Notes: generated by a model from the letters alone, not told the origin. DNA of 64,000 nucleotides from JBCCOW01 sp039025855 (GCA_039025855.1 JBCCNL010000008.1:41540-105539); one strand, 5' to 3'; counted from the first letter of the stretch, positions 34,125 through 42,739 are shown. Numbers and translations: made by a program.

Positions 34125-34367
34125 TTGATTAAGAACCACCGGCGAGAAGTGCGGAAGGCTAGGCGGGCGTACCGGCGGGGCAAGCTCATCCGGGCCTGGG
34201 TGTTGAACCTGCTCGCGTTGTTGATGGTGGCGATGGCGGCTCTGGTCTTATCGACGGGCTGGTGGGGCCTCTGGGGCTTCGCGGGACGTGATGGCGGCGT
34301 GGCGGGCACGTTTGTGACGCTGGCGATCATCGCGTTGGTTGTGGCAAACGTGGGTGATGACGACTGA
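34125..34367 (+). CDS. Small two-helix membrane protein, paralogue of the preceding gene
   Basis: An 80-residue protein starting with TTG at 34125, preceded by GGGATCAAG. Residues AYRRGKLIRAWVLNLLA match AYRRSRFIRALVLNGIA of the upstream protein almost position for position. Two hydrophobic helices and an acidic tail ending GDDD follow. Unlike its neighbour the N-terminus is basic (KNHRREVRKARR). The TTG start is the only option that keeps the shared region. It lies 26 bases after the first copy, in the same probable transcript. Function unknown. Confidence 0.6.
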   Translation: MIKNHRREVRKARRAYRRGKLIRAWVLNLLALLMVAMAALVLSTGWWGLWGFAGRDGGVAGTFVTLAIIALVVANVGDDD

Positions 34368-34384
34368 CGTACGCGTGACAGCGG

Positions 34385-34409
34385 CCGGTGGCGAGTGACC
34401 GGACTAAGC
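34385..34409 (+). repeat. Dispersed palindromic repeat, copy 1
   Basis: CCGGTGGC-GA-GTGACCGG followed by ACTAAGC. It matches the consensus of a short hairpin (CCGGTCGC-nn-GCGACCGG) plus a GYTAAAC tail seen in two other intergenic places (38325 and 40590). Confidence 0.55.
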
Positions 34410-34445
34410 GGTGTGGGTTGATGGGTGGTGCCGTGTTGGGCGTGT

Positions 34446-34922
34446 TCAGGCGCTGCGGGCGTAGGCGCTCATCGCGGTCTGTTGGGCGTAGGGGTTGGAC
34501 GGCTGGGGGCCGGGGGGGTTGGGCTTGCCGTTGGGGCCGTCGTCGTCGCCGTTCTGCTGCATGAGCATGGCCCAGGTCTCACGCTCGAACTCGAGGAGCT
34601 TGATGGCCTCTTCGAGCGGCTCGGGGACGCGGCTGGTGCTGGCCTCGACCAGGAGTTTGTAGATGTAGGTATAGAGGGCAGAGAGCTTCTCGCAGAGCTC
34701 GGGGGCGAGGTCGTGCTTGAGCGAGGTGGAGAGCTCGAGGACGATCTTCTGGGCGCGGGAGAGGGACTCGTAGGAGCGCTCGAAGTCCTGCTGGCCGAGG
34801 GCGTCGCGGCCCTGGTGGATGAACCGGAGGCAGCCGTCGTAGAGCATCATTCGCAGCTCCTGCGGGGAGGCGGTCATGATCTGGGTCTTGAGGTACGGGT
34901 TGACGGCGGGGGGGTTGGGCAT
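34446..34922 (-). CDS. fliS: Flagellar export chaperone FliS
   Basis: A 158-residue protein. The FliS four-helix core starts near the N-terminus (NPYLKTQIMTASPQELRMML then YDGCLRFI), with the later helix LSALYTYIYKLLVEAS. FliS binds flagellin in the cytoplasm and prevents early polymerisation. A Pro/Gln/Asn-rich tail of about 40 residues after residue 118 is longer than usual. It lies 76 bases after fliD on the same strand, the normal fliD-fliS order. Together they show that the cell can make flagella, although no other flagellar gene is in the window. Confidence 0.9.
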   Translation of the reverse strand: MPNPPAVNPYLKTQIMTASPQELRMMLYDGCLRFIHQGRDALGQQDFERSYESLSRAQKIVLELSTSLKHDLAPELCEKLSALYTYIYKLLVEASTSRVPEPLEEAIKLLEFERETWAMLMQQNGDDDGPNGKPNPPGPQPSNPYAQQTAMSAYARSA

Positions 34923-34998
34923 CGTCGTCAGTGGTATCGGCGTTGGGGAGTAACGGGCTGCGGGTTACGTCGGGGATTTTGGGTTTATTGGACCTGTG

Positions 34999-37900
34999 TC
35001 AGCCGGCGTTGCTGGCGGGGGCTGGGGCGGCGATCGGGGAGATGGTGGCGAGGGCGGAGGACTGATCCTGGAGGCCGGCGAGGGCGGATTCGAGGGCGGC
35101 GAACTCGGCTTCGAGTCGGGCGCGTCGGTCGTCGAGCCGGTCGTTGAGGTCGTCGATGCGGTCGTTGTTGAGCTCGATCTGGTCGTCGAGCCGATCGAGG
35201 GCACCGTCGACGACGCCGTCGCCGGTGCGGGTGAGGCGGTCGAGGAGTTCGTCGAGCTCGACACCGACGCCGCGGGCGATGACCGTGTCGCGGTCTTCCT
35301 CGCCGGTCTCGGGGTCGGTGGCGAACTGCTGGAAGGTGAAGAGGGCCTCGACGGCGTCGCGGTCTTCGGCGAGGGCTTGGGTGAAGGCGGTCTGGTCGAA
35401 CTGGAGGCGGGCACCGGGGCCGACGCGGATGCCGACCTGGGAGAGGGACTGGAACTGTCCGGTGAGTTCCTGGTTGAAGCCGATGACGGAGTTGAACAGG
35501 GAGGAGCGGATATTGGCGATGGTGGAGTCGCCTAGGAGCAGGCCGCGGACCTCGTTCTCGGCGTCGTAGCTGTCGTACTGGTCGAGGGTGTCGGCGGCAG
35601 AGTTGAAGGCGTTGACGAAGTCGGAGGCGGCGGTGATCAGGGCGTTGTTGTCCTGGCTGATCGTGATCTGGACGGGCTGATCGGAGGTGGCGAGGAGGTC
35701 GATGGTGACGCCGGGGAGGACGGCGTCGAGGGTGTTGGAGGTGGAGGTGATGACCAGGGCGTCGGCGGGGTCGGCGCCGCCGAAGAAGGCGACGGCGTCC
35801 TGGGCTTCGCTGAGGTTGGACTGGCCGAGGCCGAGGCCGCCGTCGTCGAAGACGAAGGCTCCAGCGGTGCCGGTGTTTTCGGCGGCGAGGGCGAGCCGGT
35901 AGGGGTTGCCGAGTGAGCCGTCATCGATGACGGAGGCGTTGACCCCGACGTTGGCGTTGGTGATTTTGAGGGCGACGTCGTCGAGGGTGTCGGTGGCTTC
36001 GAGGGTGATGGTCTGGCGGAAGCTGCCGTCGATGTTGGCGCCGGGAGCGGAGGCGGTGCCGAGGAGGTTGAGGTCGGCGGCGGTGGTGGAGCCCTGGTCT
36101 TCGACGGTGATGGCGGTGGTGCCGGGGCCGGTGTCCTCGAGGAGGATGCCGTTGCCGGCGTCGTTGATGCGGGCGTTGATGGCGAGGCCGCGGGAGTTGA
36201 TCTCGGCGATGACGTCCTGGATGGTGTTTTCGTCGCCCTGGGTGAGGTCGACGGTTGCGCCCTGGCCGGTGGAGTCGGTGATGCGGAATCGGCCGCGGGC
36301 AACGTCGAGGGAGTCGAGGGTGGTGGCTTCGGTGATGTACTGGCGATCGAGAGAGCCGGTATTGGCGACGCCGTCGGCGAAGGTGCCTTCGATGCCGAGC
36401 TGACGGGCGGCGGTGCCGGAGAGGTCGGCGATGGTGAGGGAGCCGCCGCCGACGGAGTTGTCGGTGATCTCGATGCCGTTGCCGGCGGCATTGAGAGAGG
36501 CGGAGAGGTTCAGGCCGGCGTTGTTGAAGGCGTCGAGGATGTCGGTGACAGAGCGGGCTGTGCCAAGGTCGATGTTGGCGGCGGTGCCGGCGGCGTTGGT
36601 GATGGAGACCTGGGCGTCGGTAGGCGGCGTGCCGGTCGGGTTGAGGGCCACGGAGGTGACGGAGGTCACGTCGTCATCGACGATGATGCCGAGTTCGGTG
36701 CCACCCGGGGAGCCGTTCTCGTTGACGATACGGAGGTTTTCGGTACCGCCGGTGTTGTCTGTGAAGGTGAGGGTGTTGTCGGAGTTGATCGAGACGGTGA
36801 CGCGGCCGTCGGTGCGGTCGTCGACGATGTCGATGAGGTCGCCGACGGTTGTGAGGGTGTCGAGGTTGACGGCGTAGCTGGTGGTGGCGTCGTCTTTGGC
36901 GAAGATGGAGAGGTCGCGGAGGGTGCCGAAGCCGTTGGTGCCGAGGCCGTCGCCTTCGAAGAGGTCGGCGAGGTTGGTGGCGGCGGTGACGGGGACGGTG
37001 CCTTCGCCGACGATACCGCCGATGCCGGTGCCGCCCTGGAGGGAGCGGAGGAGCTTTGAGTTGATTTCGGCGACGGGTCGGTCGCCGGTCGCGGTGCCCC
37101 CGGCGATGGTGGAGCGGTCGAGGCCAAGGTCCTGGAGGGCGAGTGAGGAGCCGGCGGTGAAGGCGATGGAGCCGGAGGCGGAGGTGAGTTGGAGGGCGGT
37201 GCCGTCGGCGCTGGTGGAGGCGGTGACGTCGCCGGCGGTGGCGGTCTCGATGGCGTCGAAGACGTCCTGGAGGACGTTGGCTTCGGAGAGGTCGATGCCG
37301 AAGGTTCCGGTGCCGGTGGTGATGGAGAAGTCGGAGCCGGCGGAGGTGCGGATGCCGTTGCCGTCGTTGAGGGCGGCGAGGACGGTGTCGCCGCCGAGGG
37401 TGTTGATGTTGGTGCCGGCGAGGATGTTGTCATCGCCGTCGAGGTCGGCGGTGGCGGAGCCGGCGATGCCGAGGGAGGTGGCGGTGGTGGAGAGCCCGAT
37501 GTCGGCGACGACGAGGTCTTGGAGGGTGGAGCCGGTGGCGTCGGTGAGGGTGAGGCGGTCGCCGTCGGCCTGGGCGATGACGTTGACGCCGGTGGCGCGG
37601 TTGATGGCGTCGGTGACGTCGTTGACGGTGACGGCGGCGGAGAGGTCGATGACGTCGGTGTTGCCGGCCCGGTCGGTGATGCGGATGAGGCCGCGTTCGA
37701 TGCCCTGGCCGCCGTTGAGGTTGGCGAGCTGGGTGACGGAGTCGAGGCGGGCGTCGCCGCGGTCGAAGGTGAGGGTGCCGCCGTTGGGGGCGACGGGGGT
37801 GCCGGTGCGGTCGGCGAAGCCGTTGGTGATGGTCTGCTGGGAGGAGACGAGCTGGCCGACGCGGAAGGTGTAGTTGCCGGGGACGGCGCCCTCGCGTGAG

Positions 37901-38160
37901 GAGACGGCGAGGACGGATTCGTTGGAGCTGGTGGCGGAGGTGGCGGAGAAGACGGACTCGGTGGTGAACCGGGCGGTGGTGGACTTGACCGCGAGGAGGT
38001 TGGCATTGACGTCCTGGAAGGCAACACGCTGGGATTCGAGGACGGTGTTGCGCTGCTCGACGAGCTGGCGGGGCCGGGACTCGATGGCGATGAGTTGTTC
38101 GATGATGTCGGCGGAGTTGATGCCGCTGACGAGGCCGATGCTGCTGGTGATTTGGCCCAT
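34999..38160 (-). CDS. fliD: Flagellar hook-associated protein 2 (filament cap), extra-long
   Basis: A 1053-residue FliD, about twice the usual 450-500. The N-terminus (SIGLVSGINSADIIEQLIAIE then SRPRQLVEQR) and C-terminus (FVNAFNSAADTLDQYDSY, LLGDSTIANIRSSLF) are standard FliD domains that flank the coiled-coil ends. Between them lie about eight copies of a beta-rich unit of the flagellin/hook IN-motif type. Each has a LSxAxTVxDVxDAINxA-like start (for example DLSAAVTVNDVTDAINRATG and ARSVTDILDAFNNAG) followed by GNGIEITD- or GNGILLED-type strands. A GGAGG lies seven bases before the ATG. The repeats would enlarge the exposed cap at the tip of the filament. Confidence 0.9.
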   Translation of the reverse strand: MGQITSSIGLVSGINSADIIEQLIAIESRPRQLVEQRNTVLESQRVAFQDVNANLLAVKSTTARFTTESVFSATSATSSNESVLAVSSREGAVPGNYTFRVGQLVSSQQTITNGFADRTGTPVAPNGGTLTFDRGDARLDSVTQLANLNGGQGIERGLIRITDRAGNTDVIDLSAAVTVNDVTDAINRATGVNVIAQADGDRLTLTDATGSTLQDLVVADIGLSTTATSLGIAGSATADLDGDDNILAGTNINTLGGDTVLAALNDGNGIRTSAGSDFSITTGTGTFGIDLSEANVLQDVFDAIETATAGDVTASTSADGTALQLTSASGSIAFTAGSSLALQDLGLDRSTIAGGTATGDRPVAEINSKLLRSLQGGTGIGGIVGEGTVPVTAATNLADLFEGDGLGTNGFGTLRDLSIFAKDDATTSYAVNLDTLTTVGDLIDIVDDRTDGRVTVSINSDNTLTFTDNTGGTENLRIVNENGSPGGTELGIIVDDDVTSVTSVALNPTGTPPTDAQVSITNAAGTAANIDLGTARSVTDILDAFNNAGLNLSASLNAAGNGIEITDNSVGGGSLTIADLSGTAARQLGIEGTFADGVANTGSLDRQYITEATTLDSLDVARGRFRITDSTGQGATVDLTQGDENTIQDVIAEINSRGLAINARINDAGNGILLEDTGPGTTAITVEDQGSTTAADLNLLGTASAPGANIDGSFRQTITLEATDTLDDVALKITNANVGVNASVIDDGSLGNPYRLALAAENTGTAGAFVFDDGGLGLGQSNLSEAQDAVAFFGGADPADALVITSTSNTLDAVLPGVTIDLLATSDQPVQITISQDNNALITAASDFVNAFNSAADTLDQYDSYDAENEVRGLLLGDSTIANIRSSLFNSVIGFNQELTGQFQSLSQVGIRVGPGARLQFDQTAFTQALAEDRDAVEALFTFQQFATDPETGEEDRDTVIARGVGVELDELLDRLTRTGDGVVDGALDRLDDQIELNNDRIDDLNDRLDDRRARLEAEFAALESALAGLQDQSSALATISPIAAPAPASNAG

Positions 38161-38324
38161 AAGGTCGCCTCCGCGCTGGGTTTCGCGCTAGAGGCAATAT
38201 CGACGTGGAGGAGGGGCGGGCTTGAGAAGGGGGGCCGGTTTGGGGGGTACCCGGAATTGGGGAGGGGGTGGTGGGGCGGCGTGAGGCGAGAGATTATCGG
38301 CGGGGTGGGGTTTTCGTTGCGTGA

Positions 38325-38349
38325 CCTGTCGCAAGCGACCGGGTTAAAC
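38325..38349 (+). repeat. Dispersed palindromic repeat, copy 2
   Basis: CCTGTCGC-AA-GCGACCGG followed by GTTAAAC, in the 199-base gap between fliD and the pseudoprotease gene. It has seven paired bases out of eight. The rest of this gap is G-rich on the plus strand with no other clear element. Confidence 0.6.
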
Positions 38350-38359
38350 GTTACGGGTA

Positions 38360-39469
38360 TTAATGGTCGGGTGAGGCGTTGGTGACGGGGCGGCGGGCGG
38401 TGTCGAGCTGGGGGGCGGGGCCGGGCTCGGCGAGCATGGCCCGGTAGGTGGCTTGGACGAGGTCGGCGGGGAGGGCGTAGCTGGCAACCCGGCCGGCGCG
38501 GGCGATGTTGATACCGATGGCCTGGCCGCGGGAGTTGAGCAGGGGGCCGCCGCAGTCCCAGGGCTGGAGGACGGAGTCGTGCTGGATGACGCGGGTGAAG
38601 CCGTCGCGTCGGTGGGAGATCTGGGTGCCCATGCGGTTCATGCGGGCGGTGCGGCTGGTGGGCGTGGGTTCGAGGCGGGAGAGCTCGATCTGGAGTTCGA
38701 GGTCGGTGCCGTTGCGTTTGAGGAGGACGGCGACCTGTTCGCCGGCCTGGCTGGCCGCGAGGGTCTGGGCGATCTCTTCCACGGAGCGGACGGTTTGGCC
38801 GGCGACATGGGTGATGAGGTCGCCGGGGATGATGCCGGCGCGGGCGGCGCCCATGGCGGGGTTGACGTGGCGGACGAGGAGGCCGGTTTTGGCGGGTGAG
38901 GTGGGGTCGATCTGGACGCCGAGGACGAGTCGGCGTTTGGCGATGGAGCGGGGGGGGACGCTGACGATGCCGACGGCGCGGGCGACGCCGTTGCGTGCGG
39001 GGGTGAGGACCCACTGGCCGACGGTGACTGGTGCGGCGGGCTTGGCGGCGTGGGCGGTGGGCTTGGCCCAGGAGACGGGTGTGAGGTCGTTGGCCTGAAC
39101 CTTAAGGAGCGCGAGGTCGGTGGATTGGTCGATGGCGAGGACCTCGGCGGGGAGGGTTCGGCCATCGCTGAGTAGGCATTCGAGGTCGCCGACGAGTTCA
39201 CTGGCTTTGGTGAGGATGTGGCCGTCGGGTGAGACGACGGTGCCGAAGGCGGCGTGGTGACCGTCGACACGGATGGCGGCGACCTGGCCGTGGGATTGAG
39301 CGGCGACGGGGCTGAAGGCCTCGACGAGGAGGCGTTTCATGGGGTTCTGGGCGGAGGTCGGGGTGGGGGGTGCGTCCTGGGCGAGCGCGGTCGGGCTCAA
39401 CAGGACGGTGAGGGCGAGAAGACCTGCTGGTAGGCAAGAGCGTAGTGTCGTATTGGGCCGCTGGATCAT
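38360..39469 (-). CDS. Trypsin-like protease homologue with PDZ inserted in the fold; catalytic residues altered
   Basis: A 369-residue exported protein with a signal peptide (LLALTVLLSPTALAQ). The first half of a chymotrypsin fold is recognisable (AFGTVVSPDGHILTKASEL, then DQSTDLALLKV). The position of the catalytic His (usually NaHVV) is Ser in TKASEL. A PDZ domain follows (LLVRHVNPAMGAARAGIIPG then DLITHVAGQ). Only after the PDZ comes the segment WDCGGPLLNSRGQAIGIN, equivalent to GNSGGP, with Cys in place of the Ser. The order is thus half-protease, PDZ, half-protease, unlike HtrA/Deg (protease then PDZ). It is probably a pseudoprotease or chaperone. It starts 19 bases after an active-looking paralogue (39489-40445) in the same operon. 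Confidence 0.75.
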   Translation of the reverse strand: MIQRPNTTLRSCLPAGLLALTVLLSPTALAQDAPPTPTSAQNPMKRLLVEAFSPVAAQSHGQVAAIRVDGHHAAFGTVVSPDGHILTKASELVGDLECLLSDGRTLPAEVLAIDQSTDLALLKVQANDLTPVSWAKPTAHAAKPAAPVTVGQWVLTPARNGVARAVGIVSVPPRSIAKRRLVLGVQIDPTSPAKTGLLVRHVNPAMGAARAGIIPGDLITHVAGQTVRSVEEIAQTLAASQAGEQVAVLLKRNGTDLELQIELSRLEPTPTSRTARMNRMGTQISHRRDGFTRVIQHDSVLQPWDCGGPLLNSRGQAIGINIARAGRVASYALPADLVQATYRAMLAEPGPAPQLDTARRPVTNASPDH

Positions 39470-39488
39470 TGGGCGTGGTTGGGGGTGT

Positions 39489-40445
39489 TCAGGGTTGTGG
39501 TGTGGCGGCAGGCTCGGGGCGAGGGGTCAGGGTCAGGGTGTGGGTTAGGGCTTTTGACCGGCGGAGGGCGGTGAGTTGGAGGCGGTCGCCGGCTCCGCGT
39601 TCGTTGATGAGGGCGGCGAGTTCGCGGAAGCTGCGGACGCGTTGGCCGTCGACGTGGGTGATGACATCGCCGGGGGCGAGTTCGGCGGCGTCTGCGGCGG
39701 TGTCGGGGAAGACGTGGTCGATCTTGGCGCCGCGGGGGTGGTTGTCGCCGGAGACGCCGAGGAAGCCGGGGGGGACTTCGCGGGAAGCGGTGAGGTCGTC
39801 CCAGCGTTCGAGGAAGACGCCGACGGGTGCGTGGAAATTGTGTCCGGTGGGGCCACCGATGCGGGAGTGGATGGCGATGACTTGGCCGTCGAGATTGAAG
39901 AGGGGGCCACCGGAGTCGCCGCCGATGAGGGTGCAGTCGGTCTGGAGGGTGGCGGGTCGAGCGGCGATGACCTGGCCGAGACGGGCGACGATGGGGCGCT
40001 CGGGCTGGAAGCCTTGGGGGTGTCCGAGTGCGAGGGTCCAGGAGCCGATTTCGGGGAGGTCGGCGGGGCCGAGTTCGACGGTGGGGAATCGGCCGGGGTC
40101 GGTGATGCGGAGGAGGCCGGAGTCGTTGGCGGGGTGTCGGCCGAGGGAGATGCCGTTGACGCGGGTGCCGTTGGGGAAGGTGATGATGCAGGGTCGGCCG
40201 GGCTGGCCGGAGACGTGTGCGGCGGTGAGGACGTAGCCCTCGTTGCCGATGACGACGCCGGAGCCGGAGCCGCCCTGGATGCGGACGGAGACCACTGCGG
40301 GGCTGACGCGTTCGATGATGTTCTGGACCCGGGCCTCGAGGGCGAGGAGGTCGGCGAGTTGGTTGGTGGGTTTGGCGAGGCTGACCGGGGAGATGGCCAG
40401 CAGGGCGACGAGGAGCGCAGCGGCTGCTGCACGCGGTCCATCCAT
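39489..40445 (-). CDS. Exported trypsin-like serine protease with C-terminal PDZ domain (Deg/HtrA-like)
   Basis: A 318-residue S1C-type protease with a signal peptide (AAAALLVALLAISPVSLA). The triad is visible: His in VLTAAHVSG, Asp in HPANDSGLLRI, Ser in GGDSGGPLFN. The PDZ domain at the C-terminus (IDHVFPDTAADAAELAPGD then VITHVDGQ) matches the usual HtrA order. It probably degrades or refolds exported proteins. The Met at 40445 directly precedes the signal peptide; the open frame continues upstream, but that part would cross the cysS promoter. First gene of an operon with the altered paralogue at 38360-39469. Confidence 0.88.
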   Translation of the reverse strand: MDGPRAAAAALLVALLAISPVSLAKPTNQLADLLALEARVQNIIERVSPAVVSVRIQGGSGSGVVIGNEGYVLTAAHVSGQPGRPCIITFPNGTRVNGISLGRHPANDSGLLRITDPGRFPTVELGPADLPEIGSWTLALGHPQGFQPERPIVARLGQVIAARPATLQTDCTLIGGDSGGPLFNLDGQVIAIHSRIGGPTGHNFHAPVGVFLERWDDLTASREVPPGFLGVSGDNHPRGAKIDHVFPDTAADAAELAPGDVITHVDGQRVRSFRELAALINERGAGDRLQLTALRRSKALTHTLTLTPRPEPAATPQP

Positions 40446-40589
40446 GGGTCGGCTTAAGCGTCCGATGCTGTGCCTCACACCTTCATCATGCCCCGCGTCC
40501 GATAGAAAGTCCAGTGCGGGGCGGCGGATCGGGCCGTTTGGGTGGGGAGATAGGGATTTGGGGTGGGATAGGCGGTATTGGCGGGGCGG

Positions 40590-40614
40590 CCGGGCGCGAG
40601 CGACCGGGCTAAAC
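40590..40614 (+). repeat. Dispersed palindromic repeat, copy 3
   Basis: CCGGGCGC-GA-GCGACCGG followed by GCTAAAC. It lies in the 217-base divergent region between the protease operon and cysS, 49 bases upstream of the cysS start. Seven of eight arm positions pair. Confidence 0.6.
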
Positions 40615-40648
40615 CTCCAGTGGCGGCGTTGGTCGCTAAGCGGATCGT

Positions 40649-40654
40649 TATGAT
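40649..40654 (+). promoter_or_regulatory. -10-like box (TATGAT) upstream of cysS
   Basis: TATGAT ends eight bases before the cysS ATG at 40663, leaving at most a one- or two-base leader. Confidence 0.45.
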
Positions 40655-40662
40655 CGCGGCCC

Positions 40663-42171
40663 ATGATCGAGCCGCGGTTCTACAACACGCTGACGCACCG
40701 GGTGGAGCCCTTCGAGCCGATCGAGCCGGATCGGGTCACGATGTACAACTGCGGCCCGACGGTGTACGACTTTGCCCACATCGGGAACTTCAAGACGTTC
40801 CTGTTTGCGGATGTGCTTCGGCGGACGCTGGAGCTCTTGGGGCTCGAGGTCCACCAGGTGATGAACATCACGGACGTCGGGCACATGACCGACGACGGGC
40901 TGGCGGATGGTGGAGGCGAGGACAAGATGCAGGTGGCGGCCCAGCGGCTCAACGCGGCGAAGAAGTCGGGGGAGGCTCACGCCTCGGCGGTGGCGGACCC
41001 GAACGACCCGTATCAGGTGGCCGAGTTTTACGCGCAGGCGTTCGTCGAAGATGCTCGGGCTCTGCGGATGAAGGTCGCGGACGAATACCCGCAGAACATG
41101 CCGCGGGCGACGGACCACATCGGGACGATGCTGGGGATGGTCGGTCGGCTGGTCGAGGCGGGACACGCGTACACGGCGGCGGACGGGGCGGTGTACTTCC
41201 ACGTCGAGAGCTTCCCCGAGTACGGCAAGCTGTCGGGCAACCGGATCGAAGACCTCAAGGGCGGGGCGGGCGGCCGGGTGGTCGCCGAGAATCAGGCGGG
41301 CAAGCGGCACCCGGCGGACTTTCTGCTGTGGAAGCCGGACGAGACGCACCTGATGAAGTGGGACAGCCCGTTTGGCGTGGGCTACCCGGGGTGGCACATC
41401 GAGTGCTCGGCGATGGCCCGGGCGGTGCTCGGCAAGGACGAGATCGATATCCACACCGGCGGCGAAGACAACATCTTCCCGCACCATGAGTGCGAGATCG
41501 CTCAGTCGTGCTGCACGCACGGGACCGAGAGCTTCGCGCGGTTCTGGATGCATAGCCGACACCTGATGATCGAGGGCAAAAAGATGTCCAAGAGCGCGGG
41601 CAACTTCTTTACGGCTCGGCAGATCTTCGACGGCGACTTCACGGGGCGCGTGGTCGACCCGGCGGTGCTCCGGTTCGAGCTGATCAAGGCGAGCTACCGG
41701 TCGCAGATGGATGTGTCACGGAAGGGGCTGGCGGACTCGGCGTCGGCGGTGCGGAAGCTGCGGGACTTTGCGGCGGGTTTGGGCGGGGCGTGGAAGGCGT
41801 CGTCGGCTGCGGTGCCGATCAGCCTGGATCATCCGGTTGTAAGTCGCTTTGCCGCGGCGTTGGCGGACGACCTGAACACGGCCGGGGCGTTGGCGGTGGT
41901 GTTCGAGTACATCGGCCAACCGGTCACGGACAAGGCGGAAGCCGCTGGGGTCTTGCGGCGGTTCGATAGCGTATTGGCGGTGGTTGAAGCGGGCGAAGCG
42001 GTTTCGACGTCCGAGGGGTTCGATGCCGAGGGCGTGTGCGCGGCGCTGGACGCGGCGCGGGCGGCGAAGGACTACGCGGCGGCGGACGGCCTGCGGTCTC
42101 AGTTGATCGAGGCAGGTTACGACGTGAAGACGACCGCCGAGGGCACGGTGGCCACGCGGAAGCTGGCTTGA
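40663..42171 (+). CDS. cysS: Cysteine--tRNA ligase
   Basis: A 502-residue class I aminoacyl-tRNA synthetase. The HIGH motif is FAHIGN in a typical NCGPTVYDFAHIGNFKT block. Zinc ligands are present in MYNCGPTVY, GWHIECSAMA and the HHECEIAQS region. The KMSKS loop is exact in IEGKKMSKSAGN. An insertion of about 30 residues after the HIGH region (GGGEDKMQVAAQRLNAAKKS) makes it slightly longer than the Escherichia coli enzyme. The C-terminal DALR-like helices end the protein. It converges on a short MshEN-domain gene 10 bases downstream. Confidence 0.95.
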   Translation: MIEPRFYNTLTHRVEPFEPIEPDRVTMYNCGPTVYDFAHIGNFKTFLFADVLRRTLELLGLEVHQVMNITDVGHMTDDGLADGGGEDKMQVAAQRLNAAKKSGEAHASAVADPNDPYQVAEFYAQAFVEDARALRMKVADEYPQNMPRATDHIGTMLGMVGRLVEAGHAYTAADGAVYFHVESFPEYGKLSGNRIEDLKGGAGGRVVAENQAGKRHPADFLLWKPDETHLMKWDSPFGVGYPGWHIECSAMARAVLGKDEIDIHTGGEDNIFPHHECEIAQSCCTHGTESFARFWMHSRHLMIEGKKMSKSAGNFFTARQIFDGDFTGRVVDPAVLRFELIKASYRSQMDVSRKGLADSASAVRKLRDFAAGLGGAWKASSAAVPISLDHPVVSRFAAALADDLNTAGALAVVFEYIGQPVTDKAEAAGVLRRFDSVLAVVEAGEAVSTSEGFDAEGVCAALDAARAAKDYAAADGLRSQLIEAGYDVKTTAEGTVATRKLA

Positions 42172-42181
42172 GCGTTGAGGC

Positions 42182-42652
42182 TTAAGCGGCTTCTTCGATA
42201 ACCGCGATGCCCTCGTAGGCGTAGCGTTCAGCGATGAACTGCTCGAGCTGACAGATCTCAGCGATGATGAAGCGGAAGGTCTGATCGGTGCGGGACTCGA
42301 GCATCTCGATGGCGCTGCTGAGCGTCTCGAGCGTGGTGGCACAGACGAGCTCGCCGTCTTCGACCCGCAGCGGCAGGACAAGGCTGTCCCAGGCCTGCTC
42401 GGCGGTGACGATGCGGAGGCACTGCGGGTCGGCGGGTTCGGCCGCGAGGCTGGTCTGGGGCGAGCGGCGCAGGTGCAGCTCGGTGAGCGCGGAGAGGACG
42501 TCTTCGTCGTGCAGGTCGAACTGCTGGCGGGCGAGGACGCCGAACCGGGCGGGCGGGTCTTGTTGCTGCTGTTGGTCGAGGATCTGCTGAACCTGTGATT
42601 CGTTGAGCAGGCCGCGAGCGATGAGGATCTGTCCGAGTCGGCGTTCGGTCAT
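42182..42652 (-). CDS. Stand-alone MshEN/GspE N-terminal domain protein
   Basis: A 156-residue protein. The first 60 residues match the start of type II secretion/type IV pilus ATPases (RRLGQILIARGLLNESQVQQ). The second part resembles the MshEN core (CLRIVTAEQAWDSLVLPL then RVEDGELVCATT), where c-di-GMP can bind in related proteins. No ATPase domain follows; the frame ends after GIAVIEEAA. It may therefore be a soluble c-di-GMP or pilus-assembly adaptor. The Met at 42652 matches the family start. It lies between cysS and rhaB, so context does not clarify the role. Confidence 0.68.
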   Translation of the reverse strand: MTERRLGQILIARGLLNESQVQQILDQQQQQDPPARFGVLARQQFDLHDEDVLSALTELHLRRSPQTSLAAEPADPQCLRIVTAEQAWDSLVLPLRVEDGELVCATTLETLSSAIEMLESRTDQTFRFIIAEICQLEQFIAERYAYEGIAVIEEAA

Positions 42653-42739
42653 GGCCGGGGTCTCCGAGCGGGCGGGTGAAGCAGGCCGCCGCCCACAGCG
42701 CATCGGCCAGCGGCGGTCTGGGGATTAAGAATCCGCTCT

